From Anaerolineales bacterium (GTDB lineage: Bacteria; Chloroflexota; Anaerolineae; Anaerolineales; UBA11858): a stretch of 33,478 bases of DNA. The notes below the pieces were generated by a model. It was not told where the DNA came from and ran no database searches. It saw only the letters and a list, made by a program, of their open reading frames with translations. This document shows positions 7,738-16,645 of the stretch, one piece after another. The stretch lies in the NCBI GenBank assembly GCA_021108255.1, contig JAIORG010000220.1, forward strand, positions 1-33,478, in the 5' to 3' direction. The position numbers were made by a program, and so were the translations under genes. Every line of letters begins with the position of its first letter. Positions within the stretch are counted from its first letter, which is position 1.

Positions 7738-8883
7738 ATGAGTGACATCGAACGATTAGAGCTTCTGACCCGGCAAATGCATTTAGAACCTGCGGAGGAC
7801 TACTGCTATACATGTCCCTTACCTTCTCAAGGTAAAGAGGCAATTGCTGTCAAAACGGCTTTAATGCCAAACGGTCATGGCATTCGTCTTTTAAAGACCT
7901 TGCTCAGCTCCTATTGTGAAAAAAACTGTGTTTACTGCCCTTTCCGTTCCGGCCGTGACTTTCCCCGGGCATCCTTTACTCCGGATGATTTCGCACGATT
8001 ATTCCACTCCCTGTACCAATCTGGCTATGTAGAAGGTATTTTCCTTAGTTCCAGTGTGTTTCATGGCGCTGTGAAGACTCAGGACCTTTTGCTTGATACA
8101 GCTGCAATTCTTCGTAAACGATACCAATTCCGCGGTTATTTACATCTTAAAATCATGCCTGGAGCCGAAAAAGAGCAGATACAGCAAGCTATGCTGCTGG
8201 CAGATCGACTTTCCGTGAATTTAGAGGCTCCTACCTCTGATACATTAGCAATTCTGGCTCCACAGAAAGATTTCCATTCAGATTTACTGAACCAGCTGCG
8301 ATGGATTCAGGAAATCAGGATAGAGAAGCCGCCTGATCATGCCTGGAAGGGATCCTGGCCGTCCTCTGCTACCCAGTTTGTTGTTGGCGCTGCAGGTGAA
8401 ACAGATTTGGATCTGCTGTCAGCTACAGAAAACCTCTATCAGCAGACCAAGATTTCCCGCGCCTACTATTCAAGCTTTAGCCCCATAGAGGATACCCCCC
8501 TGGAAAATCTTTCGCCTTCCCCTCCTAGACGGGAATTCCGCTTATATTAAGCTTCCTTTCTCCTTCGTGATTACGGTTTTTCTGTGGAAGACCTTGTCTA
8601 CAATGAATCTGGTACTCTTTCCCAGGAAATTGATCCAAAGTTAGCCTGGGCTGAACAAAATCTGCTTCATCAACCGCTGGAAATTAATACGGCATCACGA
8701 TCCAAGCTACTTCGTATTCCTGGCATTGGCCCCACTCGTGCTGATAGAATCATCTCCCTTCGTCGTGCGGACCCAATAAAATCCTTCAGCAAATTACGTA
8801 AATTGAATTTGATTACCCCGAAAACTTCACCTTATATATTAATCAATGGAAAATCCCCCACCCTTCAGCTCAACCTCTTTTAA
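7738..8883 (+). pseudogene. Radical SAM / helix-hairpin-helix putative DNA modification or repair protein, interrupted by an in-frame TAA at 8548-8550
   Basis: ORF 7738-8550 carries SSYCEKNCVYCPFRSG (CxxxxCxxC-type radical SAM cluster motif). The same frame continues after the stop as ASFLLRDYGFSVEDLVYNESGTLSQEIDPKLAWAEQNLLHQPLEINTASRSKLLRIPGIGPTRADRII (HhH) to 8883. Joined, they read as one family-length protein. Confidence 0.8.
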
Positions 8884-8952
8884 CCGTCTGTCCTCCTTCG
8901 CTCTCTGAGTACCTGGATAACTTTGAAGATGGCGGATTATCCCCATAACAAT

Positions 8953-8982
8953 AAGAACCCGAGTGCAAATCCTCAGGTTCTT
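8953..8982 (+). terminator. Hairpin terminator candidate after the radical SAM gene
   Basis: AAGAACC-CGAGTGCAAATCCTCA-GGTTCTT with inner GAG/CTC pairing, followed by a T-rich run (TTTATCT). Confidence 0.5.
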
Positions 8983-9018
8983 TATCTAATTACCGCAATT
9001 CGTTATAAACGCAAGTAC

Positions 9019-9951
9019 TTATTTTGGGAACTCTTCCAAATCAATTCCAGCCATAAATTCGTCCAGGAGGAGTTTAATGCTTCCGGGTTCTTTTTCCAGC
9101 CACACAAATCCCTTCCAATCTGGGATATACAATGTATCTTTGGGTATACGGGTAAATTGAATAGCATTTTCTTCCATTTTGGCTGCCAGGCAAAGAAATT
9201 GACTGATCTCCGCCAGATGCATATCTGTCAGCACATTGCCTTTATAAAGACCTATTAGCTCAGGAATTTTTGGAATCACAGAAATACTGAAAATTTGCTC
9301 AAATAGGGCTTTCAATACAATCTCATGGCGGTCAACCCGATCATAAACATTCAGGGGATTTCGGTATCGGGCATATGACAAGGCGTCCTTTCCTGAAAAA
9401 AAATACCCTCCGGCAAGAAGTGCGGGTTTATTGCTATTATGGGACGAATATATTGGAGAAGGATTGTAGATCTTTAACCCGCCTACAGCATCAATCACGT
9501 CGCGGAATACTCGCATATTGATCACAATATAGTGATCAATATCAATTCCCCAATTCTGCTGAAAAGTAGCCATCATTAATCCCGCGCCATATCCCGGACC
9601 GTCGTAAAAATCCATGCTTTCGGTGCCGTAAAAATAGGCTTGAGTAAGTTTTCCATGCGTTCTATCAGCTTCTTCCACATCGGGTATCTCCACCCACAGA
9701 TCTCGGGGAAATCCCATCACTGAAACTACCTGGTTCTGAAAATCCACCCGGAATAGCATGGTTGTATCTGCTAAACCTTTAAAGTAGCCCACGCCCCGGG
9801 TATCAGTGCCAATCACAAGAATGGTCATAACCTCATCAGGCCCATTGCATATCCCATTCTGAGGTTCTGCGGCTTGCACAGTTTTGACATTAACAAGTGG
9901 CGAAAGCAAGCTGATGACAATTAGGCTAATTATTATTCTTTTCTTATTCAT
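9019..9951 (-). CDS. LytR-CpsA-Psr (LCP) family protein
   Basis: ILVIGTDTRG, DTTMLFRVDFQNQVVSVMGFPRDLWVEIP, DHYIVINMRVFRDVIDAVGGLKI, and SYARYRNPLNVYDRVDRHEIVLKALF are characteristic LCP motifs; N-terminal hydrophobic segment. Confidence 0.9.
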   Translation of the reverse strand: MNKKRIIISLIVISLLSPLVNVKTVQAAEPQNGICNGPDEVMTILVIGTDTRGVGYFKGLADTTMLFRVDFQNQVVSVMGFPRDLWVEIPDVEEADRTHGKLTQAYFYGTESMDFYDGPGYGAGLMMATFQQNWGIDIDHYIVINMRVFRDVIDAVGGLKIYNPSPIYSSHNSNKPALLAGGYFFSGKDALSYARYRNPLNVYDRVDRHEIVLKALFEQIFSISVIPKIPELIGLYKGNVLTDMHLAEISQFLCLAAKMEENAIQFTRIPKDTLYIPDWKGFVWLEKEPGSIKLLLDEFMAGIDLEEFPK

Positions 9952-9966
9952 AATCAGTTCCCAGGA

Positions 9967-10914
9967 TCACTCAGAAAGCGCTGTCTCAATAAATTCCAGC
10001 AGCAGGATCAGTGGATCAGGAGCCCGTAAGGGCTGCAGCAGTTCGAAACCGTGATAATCAACATATCCATAATCCACTAATACGGCCTCAGGAACCGCAG
10101 AACATGTCTCTACTGATGCATCATCTCTTAATCCATACAAGCAGTAGACAGGAATAGATGGGTCATTCTGCAGCAATTCAAGGGCGACATTTTCAAAAGG
10201 CACTAACAATAATGAACCCGGTGATAATGCAAATGCTCCCCGGCATTCACCCAATCCGCTTTGATTTAGCCAAACACATCCATTGACTGCTCCATCTGCT
10301 CCGATTGATGCTCCGGCTGTCATGATTTGATTGCTGTCCACTCCTGTTAACCCGGCAGCTGTTGTCATTGCTGCCTGAATATCCAGCAGCCACTCTGCAG
10401 GTAGGTAACTTAGACATCCGCCAGTACATTCGCGAAGGGTAAAAGTAAATACACCCATAGAAATACCTGAGGTGTTTTCAGGATACCAGTCGGAAGATTT
10501 CCAGGAATTATTGTAATCCGGCGCTCGAACCAATTCGGATCTATTTTGAAGCCATAAAGCTATCTCGGTCCACTCCTCCTGGTCTCCCCTAGCCCAGTGC
10601 ATCAATACCATCAGGGGTGCCGGGTTTGAGTCTGCAGGAAAATAAACTCCCGAAAGCACCTGTCCATCTTCTGCATAAAATTCTATCTCCAGGGGTGAAG
10701 GGTCCAATATCACGATAGGCGTTTTGGTTGGTGTGCTTGTCATTGTTGGAGAGATAGCTGCTGTAGGCTCTGGAGTTTCAGTGACTGTTGCAGGAGGCGC
10801 TGGCGGCGTTTCACTCATTTCAGGTTGATCTGTAACCTGATTATTCACCAAACTGCAGGAGGCTATAAAACAACTAAATATTAGAATGTATGTTTTTAAT
10901 AATTTCCGAGCCAT
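9967..10914 (-). CDS. Lipoprotein with alpha/beta-hydrolase (dienelactone-hydrolase-like) domain
   Basis: Lipobox-like FIASC near the N-terminus, Thr/Pro-rich linker, PLMVLMHWARGDQEEW, and the nucleophile-elbow-like MTAGASIGADGA. Confidence 0.65.
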   Translation of the reverse strand: MARKLLKTYILIFSCFIASCSLVNNQVTDQPEMSETPPAPPATVTETPEPTAAISPTMTSTPTKTPIVILDPSPLEIEFYAEDGQVLSGVYFPADSNPAPLMVLMHWARGDQEEWTEIALWLQNRSELVRAPDYNNSWKSSDWYPENTSGISMGVFTFTLRECTGGCLSYLPAEWLLDIQAAMTTAAGLTGVDSNQIMTAGASIGADGAVNGCVWLNQSGLGECRGAFALSPGSLLLVPFENVALELLQNDPSIPVYCLYGLRDDASVETCSAVPEAVLVDYGYVDYHGFELLQPLRAPDPLILLLEFIETALSE

Positions 10915-10959
10915 TAAAACCTCTGTTTATCTTTATCCCAAAAGGTAACTATTGTCCAA

Positions 10960-10965
10960 ATTATA
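10960..10965 (-). promoter_or_regulatory. Candidate -10 element (GAGTATAAT) for the lipoprotein gene
   Basis: Minus-strand TATAAT about 45 bp upstream of the start at 10914; no convincing -35. Confidence 0.4.
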
Positions 10966-11030
10966 CTCTCCTTGCCATAGTTATTCCTTTCCCCTGACTA
11001 TCATTTCCGATAGGGGTAATAATAAATAAT

Positions 11031-11059
11031 TGGACAATCTTTCCAAACGGGAGTATAAT
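11031..11059 (+). promoter_or_regulatory. Sigma-70-type promoter for secDF
   Basis: TGGACA-N17-TATAAT; the gene start is at 11149. Confidence 0.6.
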
Positions 11060-11148
11060 TTTTTCGATCAGCTTACGAAAGCCGTAGCTGATATTATTTT
11101 GCCAGATTCATCTATCTACTATTAGGAACATGAGGTAGTCCCAAATAT

Positions 11149-12507
11149 ATGAAAAGCAATCAACGTTGGATTATTCCAATCCTCATACTTCTTGCCATAT
11201 CCATTTATATCAACCTCCCAAATCACCCTGGAATTCACATTGGCGATTTTCACAAAGAGATAGAAACTCATTTAGGGTTAGATCTAGTAGGCGGGGTGCA
11301 AGCATTACTCGAGGCTGATTTACCCGAGGATGTTGTGATCTCCCAGGAAAATATGCAAACAGCCCGGGGGATAATTGAAGACCGGGTTAATGGATTGGGA
11401 GTCAGTGAAGCCGTTGTGCAAATCGCTGGAGACCGCCGTATCCTGGTTGAGCTGCCGGGAGAACAGGATCCTGAACAAGCATTAGCAACTGTAAAAGAAA
11501 CTGCTCTCCTGGAATTTGTTGATTTTGGGGATCTTTCAGTACAGGAAGCATCCCTCCTGTACAATGCCAAAATACAAACAGATTATCAAACTTCAACTGA
11601 TAATGCAGACCTCTCCACTTCCAGTCCTGACAATCCAGTGTTTCACACTGTGATTACCGGCGCATCTATCAAACAGGTAGGTGTCACAACGGACGGGATC
11701 GGCAATCCCCGGGTCATTTTTGAATTGACCCCGGAAGGATCCATAATATTCAGCGAATTTACTTCTGCCAACATTGGAAGTATGTTGGCGATTGTATTGG
11801 ACAAAGAAGTGATTTCCACGCCCAGGATAGATGATGCAATTACTGGCGGTCAAGGATCAATCAGCGGTAATTTTACAATTGATAGTGCTAATGAGTTAGC
11901 AATTCAACTGAGATACGGGTCCCTGCCCGTCCCATTAAAAGTGGTTCAGACACAAACAATCGGACCAACGCTGGGAGAAGATTCACTTAATAGAAGTCTG
12001 GTCGCGGGGATCATTGGCATGGCTGTTGTGATGGTATTTATGGCTCTTTATTACCGCCTTCCGGGGCTCATCGCCGATCTTGCCTTGTTGATGTATGCCC
12101 TGATAACTTTTGCTATCTACCGTTGGATACCAATAACCCTGACTCTACCCGGCATCGCAGGATTTATTCTCACTTTTGGGGTTGCGGTTGATGCAAACGT
12201 GTTAATTTTCGAAAGGATGAAAGAGGAATTACGCAAAGGTCGAACAATCCAACAAGCGATATCCCTCGGTTGGGAACGAGCCTGGCCCTCCATCCGTGAT
12301 TCAAATTTATCAACATTAATAACTTCAGCGATCCTGTTCTGGTTCGGCAGCTCTTTCGGTGCCAGCATCGTAAAAGGATTTTCGCTGACATTGGCAATCG
12401 GTGTTCTAGTCAGCTTGTTTACAGCTGTTACTGCAACACGGACTTTCCTGCACCTTATGCTGGATAATATCAAAGCTGCGGATCGACCAGAGTGGTTTGG
12501 AGTGTAA
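11149..12507 (+). CDS. secD: Protein translocase subunit SecD
   Basis: LGLDLVGGVQALLEADLP, IIEDRVNGLGVSEAVVQ, GQGSISGNFTIDSANELAIQLRYGSLPVPLKV, GVAVDANVLIFERMKEELRKG. Confidence 0.96.
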   Translation: MKSNQRWIIPILILLAISIYINLPNHPGIHIGDFHKEIETHLGLDLVGGVQALLEADLPEDVVISQENMQTARGIIEDRVNGLGVSEAVVQIAGDRRILVELPGEQDPEQALATVKETALLEFVDFGDLSVQEASLLYNAKIQTDYQTSTDNADLSTSSPDNPVFHTVITGASIKQVGVTTDGIGNPRVIFELTPEGSIIFSEFTSANIGSMLAIVLDKEVISTPRIDDAITGGQGSISGNFTIDSANELAIQLRYGSLPVPLKVVQTQTIGPTLGEDSLNRSLVAGIIGMAVVMVFMALYYRLPGLIADLALLMYALITFAIYRWIPITLTLPGIAGFILTFGVAVDANVLIFERMKEELRKGRTIQQAISLGWERAWPSIRDSNLSTLITSAILFWFGSSFGASIVKGFSLTLAIGVLVSLFTAVTATRTFLHLMLDNIKAADRPEWFGV

Positions 12508-12517
12508 TAAGGAATCC

Positions 12518-13426
12518 ATGTTAAATATTGTAAAACACCGTTATCTATATTTTTTAATTTCCCTGATCGCAATCCTGCCCGGCATCGCAGCGGTGCTGGT
12601 TTGGGGTTTGCCAACCGGAATTGACTTCACGGGTGGGAGTTTGCTCGAAATCAAGTTTGAAAGCGCCCTACCCTCTTCGGAGAAAGTTCACGAAATCTTA
12701 ACCGAGTTTGGCTTTCCCGATGCCAAGGTTCAAACAGCTGGCGATGATAAGCTAATCATCAGAACAAAAGCAATGAGTGAGGGTGCTGAAGTATTAATCT
12801 TAGCAGAAATTGAATCCCGCTTTAATACAGATGTTGTACTTGACAAATTCGAGAGTGTTGGACCCTCAATCGGGAAAGAGGTTGCTCAGCGAGCCGCCGG
12901 CGCAGTAGGTCTAGCCGCCCTGGGAATTCTGGCATATATTACTTACGCCTTCAGAGGAGTAAATCATGCCTTCCGCTATGGAGTAGCTGCCATTATAGCT
13001 ATGCTCCACGATGTGATCCTGGTACTAGGAATTGAATCCATTCTGGGTCATTACCTGGGCTGGGAAGCAGATGCTTTATTCTTGACAGCGCTGCTCACTG
13101 TGATTGGATTTTCAGTCCACGATTCCATTGTCGTTTTTGACCGTATACGTGAGAATGAACGTCTCCACCGCCAGTTGGATTATGAAACACTTGTCAATCA
13201 CTCTATCGTCCAGACGTTGGATCGTTCAATTAACACTCAATTAACTGTGATGCTTACCCTGCTTGCCCTGGTGCTATTTGGAGGCAGTACAATCCGCCAT
13301 TTTGTTGTAATCCTGCTAATTGGAGTCTTCTCCGGGACTTATTCATCTATCTTTAATGCAGCGCCTATCCTGGTGGTATGGGAAAATAAAGAGTGGAGGT
13401 CCTGGTTCAAAAGGACTCCGGCTTAA
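12518..13426 (+). CDS. secF: Protein translocase subunit SecF
   Basis: LPTGIDFTGGSLLEIKFE, SVGPSIGKEVAQRA, TVIGFSVHDSIVVFDRIRENE. The ATG at 12518 follows TAAGGAA and is preferred over the TTG at 12497. Confidence 0.95.
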   Translation: MLNIVKHRYLYFLISLIAILPGIAAVLVWGLPTGIDFTGGSLLEIKFESALPSSEKVHEILTEFGFPDAKVQTAGDDKLIIRTKAMSEGAEVLILAEIESRFNTDVVLDKFESVGPSIGKEVAQRAAGAVGLAALGILAYITYAFRGVNHAFRYGVAAIIAMLHDVILVLGIESILGHYLGWEADALFLTALLTVIGFSVHDSIVVFDRIRENERLHRQLDYETLVNHSIVQTLDRSINTQLTVMLTLLALVLFGGSTIRHFVVILLIGVFSGTYSSIFNAAPILVVWENKEWRSWFKRTPA

Positions 13427-13447
13427 GCTTTCTACGGTTCCTAAAAT

Positions 13448-13487
13448 AAAAAATCCTTGCCCGATAATAATCAGGCAAGGATTTTTT
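13448..13487. terminator. Bidirectional terminator between secF (+) and the prepilin peptidase gene (-)
   Basis: AAAAAATCCTTGCCCGATAATAATCAGGCAAGGATTTTTT: CCTTGCC/GGCAAGG stem with inner GAT/ATC, A tract on the left and T tract on the right. Confidence 0.85.
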
Positions 13488-13619
13488 ATATCAATTAATT
13501 ATTTGCTTATTTTTGCATATCCAGGTAAGGGGGTTGTTCAAAATTTTCATCAATCATTCACCTAATTAATGTTTGATTCAATTTAAGACTCAAAGCAGTC
13601 AAGATAATTCAATTTTTAG

Positions 13620-14369
13620 TTATATGTTGGCAGATATGTAGAGTAAAACGACTACACTCAATACCAGAAAGGGACCGTAAGGCAGTGCCTGATATGCCTG
13701 ATATTTTTTTCTTAGGACCTGCAATACCAGGTACCCTCCACTTACGACCCCCCCTATGAGGATAGCCAAAATGATCCCTGCAATTATGCCTGGCCAACCA
13801 AGCAGTAAACCTATCACACCAGCTAGATTTACGTCTCCAAAACCCAGAGCAATTTCTTCTATTTCCTCACCTCGGGATTTTGATAAAACCTTCACAAATA
13901 ATTCCCCCAGATAGTATAAAATCAGCATTAAACCAAAACCTGCTCCACCACCCAATATTGTGTTAAGAAATCCATGATTCACGGTGCCAAATATAAATCC
14001 TAATCCAGCGCCAGTTATACTGACTGGATGCAGAATTAAACGATGCTCCAGGTCAATTACAATCACTACGCTAAAATAAACCAACCATAGTATGGCTCCG
14101 AAATTACCCAAACTCTCCAAAGGGAATTGAGCCAGTAACCCGGTGAATATCGGTACCAGAATCAAGACTATTATATGCCGTAGAGATGGTTTAGTTCCAC
14201 AGTGCTTGCAGGAAGTCAGCAGGAAATAAAATTTCCAGGAAAGTTGTTCTCCACAGCGATTGCATTTTGGTGTAGTAATTTTTCTCTCGCTTGGCAAAAT
14301 ATCAGCCAGGAAATTTACCAGACAAGCTCCAATCCATCCCCAAATCATATTAATCAGAAAAGTTATCAT
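13620..14369 (-). CDS. Prepilin peptidase (A24 family)
   Basis: CNRCGEQ...CKHCGTKPS zinc motif, VIVIDLEHRLILHP and EIALGFGDVNLAGVIGLLLGW (two catalytic Asp motifs), multi-pass membrane profile. Confidence 0.9.
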   Translation of the reverse strand: MITFLINMIWGWIGACLVNFLADILPSERKITTPKCNRCGEQLSWKFYFLLTSCKHCGTKPSLRHIIVLILVPIFTGLLAQFPLESLGNFGAILWLVYFSVVIVIDLEHRLILHPVSITGAGLGFIFGTVNHGFLNTILGGGAGFGLMLILYYLGELFVKVLSKSRGEEIEEIALGFGDVNLAGVIGLLLGWPGIIAGIILAILIGGVVSGGYLVLQVLRKKYQAYQALPYGPFLVLSVVVLLYISANI

Positions 14370-14375
14370 GCTCGT

Positions 14376-14383
14376 ATTATAAT
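14376..14383. promoter_or_regulatory. Palindromic -10 element ATTATAAT shared by a divergent gene pair
   Basis: TATAAT is read on both strands within ATTATAAT between the starts at 14369 (-) and 14420 (+). Confidence 0.45.
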
Positions 14384-14419
14384 TTATTCAACAAGAAATA
14401 CCGTAAACTGGAAATCTCT

Positions 14420-15250
14420 ATGAAACAACCGCTCATCGCTCTCCTTACAGACTTTGGCACTTCGGACCCCTATGTGGGTATTATGAAAGGGATCCTTGCC
14501 AGTATCTCTCCAGAAACAAGGTTCATTGATCTTACCAATCACATCCCGCCGGGAGATATTCAGCGAGGTGCGTTCGCACTCTGGCAATCTTCCCTCGATC
14601 TTCCTTCTGGAACAATATTTTTAGCTGTTGTTGATCCTGGAGTTGGCACTGAAAGAAAGGCTATCTGCCTGGATTGTGCTGGACAGCGGTTCATCGGTCC
14701 TGACAATGGTCTATTTAGTTTCCTTCTCTATGGGAAAGAGTATCATGCCTGGGAACTATCGAACCCGGCCTACCAATTATCCACACCGGGCTCCACTTTT
14801 CACGGCAGAGATATATTTGCGCCAGCAGCCGCTCACGCGGCTAATGGAATACCGGGAGAAAAATTCGGAAATCCTGTAAAATCCATCAAACGTTTGGCAG
14901 AACCCATACTTGAATTAGAAGGAAATTCTCTCTCTGGCGAAGTACTCTCCTCAGACAGATTTGGAAACCTGTCCACGTCCCTGGGCCATTTTCATTCTAA
15001 AGATTCCTGGGATTTAATTCTCAGTTCCTGGATTAATCAAACTAAATGCAAAACCAAGGATCGTTCTTGTGTTGAGATCCTCGTGAAAGATAAAACTTTA
15101 CCTCTGGTAAAAACATTTTCTTCGATTCCAGAAGGGAACTGCGCCGGTCTTATTGGCAGCACAGGATTACTGGAAATCGTCTGCAACCTGGGTTCCGCAA
15201 AAGATATCCTGGGTTTAAAAAGAGGTGATCCTATCCTCCTCCGGTGGTGA
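14420..15250 (+). CDS. S-adenosyl-L-methionine hydroxide adenosyltransferase family (DUF62)
   Basis: LIALLTDFGTSDPYVGIMKGIL, FLAVVDPGVGTERKAI, FIGPDNGLFS, TFHGRDIFAPAAAHAANG. Confidence 0.92.
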   Translation: MKQPLIALLTDFGTSDPYVGIMKGILASISPETRFIDLTNHIPPGDIQRGAFALWQSSLDLPSGTIFLAVVDPGVGTERKAICLDCAGQRFIGPDNGLFSFLLYGKEYHAWELSNPAYQLSTPGSTFHGRDIFAPAAAHAANGIPGEKFGNPVKSIKRLAEPILELEGNSLSGEVLSSDRFGNLSTSLGHFHSKDSWDLILSSWINQTKCKTKDRSCVEILVKDKTLPLVKTFSSIPEGNCAGLIGSTGLLEIVCNLGSAKDILGLKRGDPILLRW

Positions 15251-15355
15251 AAACCAAGAAAACAGGTACGCTTAACTCGAGTTATGGTACAAATAAGGTT
15301 TGTTGCTCATTATCAAATTTAGTAAATATGTGGATGGATGTAAAAAGGAAAACTC

Positions 15356-16642
15356 ATGGATAAATTTATCATCCAAGGTGGAATACCACTTAAAGGTCAA
15401 GTCACTCCTTCTGGAAATAAAAATGCCGCTCTACCCTTGCTGGCAGCGTGCATTCTCACTGAAGAACCCGTAGTGCTCCACAACGTTCCGGAGATCAATG
15501 ACGTAAAGACAATGCGTGATTTGCTAAAAAGCATCGGCGTTAAAGTTACTTATCTGGGGAACCATTCCTGGGAGTTGCATGCAAAGGATATAGAATGCAC
15601 CAACCTCGATCCAGAACTTTGTAGAAAAATAAGGGCTTCTATCTTACTCGCGGGTCCCGTAACAGCCAGGACCGGGCAATTAAAATTACCTCCTCCAGGC
15701 GGTGATGTCATCGGGCGCCGACGTCTCGACACTCACATCCTGGCTCTAAAAGCCCTGGGTATAAAAACCATCTATGACAAGGAACAAAAATTATTCCAGT
15801 TCACTGCTGGGAAAATGAAAGGCGCAGATATACTTTTAGACGAAGCGAGCGTTACCGCAACTGAAAACGCAGTAATGGCAGCTGTAACCGCTGAAGGCAA
15901 AACTATCATTCGCAATGCTGCCTCAGAACCACACGTTCAGGATTTATGCCTATTTCTTAACTCTTTGGGAGCAAAAATCAGCCATATTGGATCCAACACC
16001 TTGCTCATCGATGGCATAAAAAAGTTAGGAAGTGGCGAATTTACCGTCGGTCCGGATTACATGGAAGTCATTAGCTATGTTGGTGCAGCCGTTGTGACCG
16101 GCGGTGAAATTACAATCCGCAACGCCGGTCCTGAATACTTATTTATGATCGAACAGGTTTTTCAGAGGCTTGGTGTTGAATGGGCTATTCAAGGAAAGGA
16201 TATCTTTGTTCCTGCCAATCAATCCCAAATAATCAAACCTGATTTCAGAGGAGCGATCCCTGAAATCAGCGTCATGCCTTGGCCGGCATTTCCCTCTGAT
16301 TTGATGAGTGTAGCAATCGTGGTGGCCACCCAATCCAGCGGAAATATCCTCTTTCATGACTGGATGTATGAAGGCCGAATGTACTTCACGGATAAGCTAA
16401 CCGGCATGGGAGCACAAATTGTTCTCTGCGACCCTCACCGCTGTATCGTAAACGGTCCTTCGGAACTGTTCTCAGGTAATGTTGACAGTCCCGATATCAG
16501 AGCAGGACTAGCATTAGTCCTGGCAGCTCTGGCTGCAAATGGAGAATCAGTAATCCGCAATGTCGGCCAAATTGACCGCGGTTATGAACGTATAGATGAA
16601 AAGCTCCTCTCTTTGGGAGCTAACATCACCAGGGAAAGCTAA
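15356..16642 (+). CDS. murA: UDP-N-acetylglucosamine 1-carboxyvinyltransferase
   Basis: GQVTPSGNKNAALPLLAACILTEEPVVLHNVPEINDV, IRASILLAGP, PPPGGDVIGRRRLDTHI, PAFPSDLMS, GQIDRGYERIDEKL. Confidence 0.93.
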   Translation: MDKFIIQGGIPLKGQVTPSGNKNAALPLLAACILTEEPVVLHNVPEINDVKTMRDLLKSIGVKVTYLGNHSWELHAKDIECTNLDPELCRKIRASILLAGPVTARTGQLKLPPPGGDVIGRRRLDTHILALKALGIKTIYDKEQKLFQFTAGKMKGADILLDEASVTATENAVMAAVTAEGKTIIRNAASEPHVQDLCLFLNSLGAKISHIGSNTLLIDGIKKLGSGEFTVGPDYMEVISYVGAAVVTGGEITIRNAGPEYLFMIEQVFQRLGVEWAIQGKDIFVPANQSQIIKPDFRGAIPEISVMPWPAFPSDLMSVAIVVATQSSGNILFHDWMYEGRMYFTDKLTGMGAQIVLCDPHRCIVNGPSELFSGNVDSPDIRAGLALVLAALAANGESVIRNVGQIDRGYERIDEKLLSLGANITRES

Positions 16643-16645
16643 ACC

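Noticed and set aside
12117-12614. 165-aa minus-strand ORF across the secD/secF junction
   Set aside because: Antisense to strongly supported secD and secF; composition looks like a mirrored reading frame.
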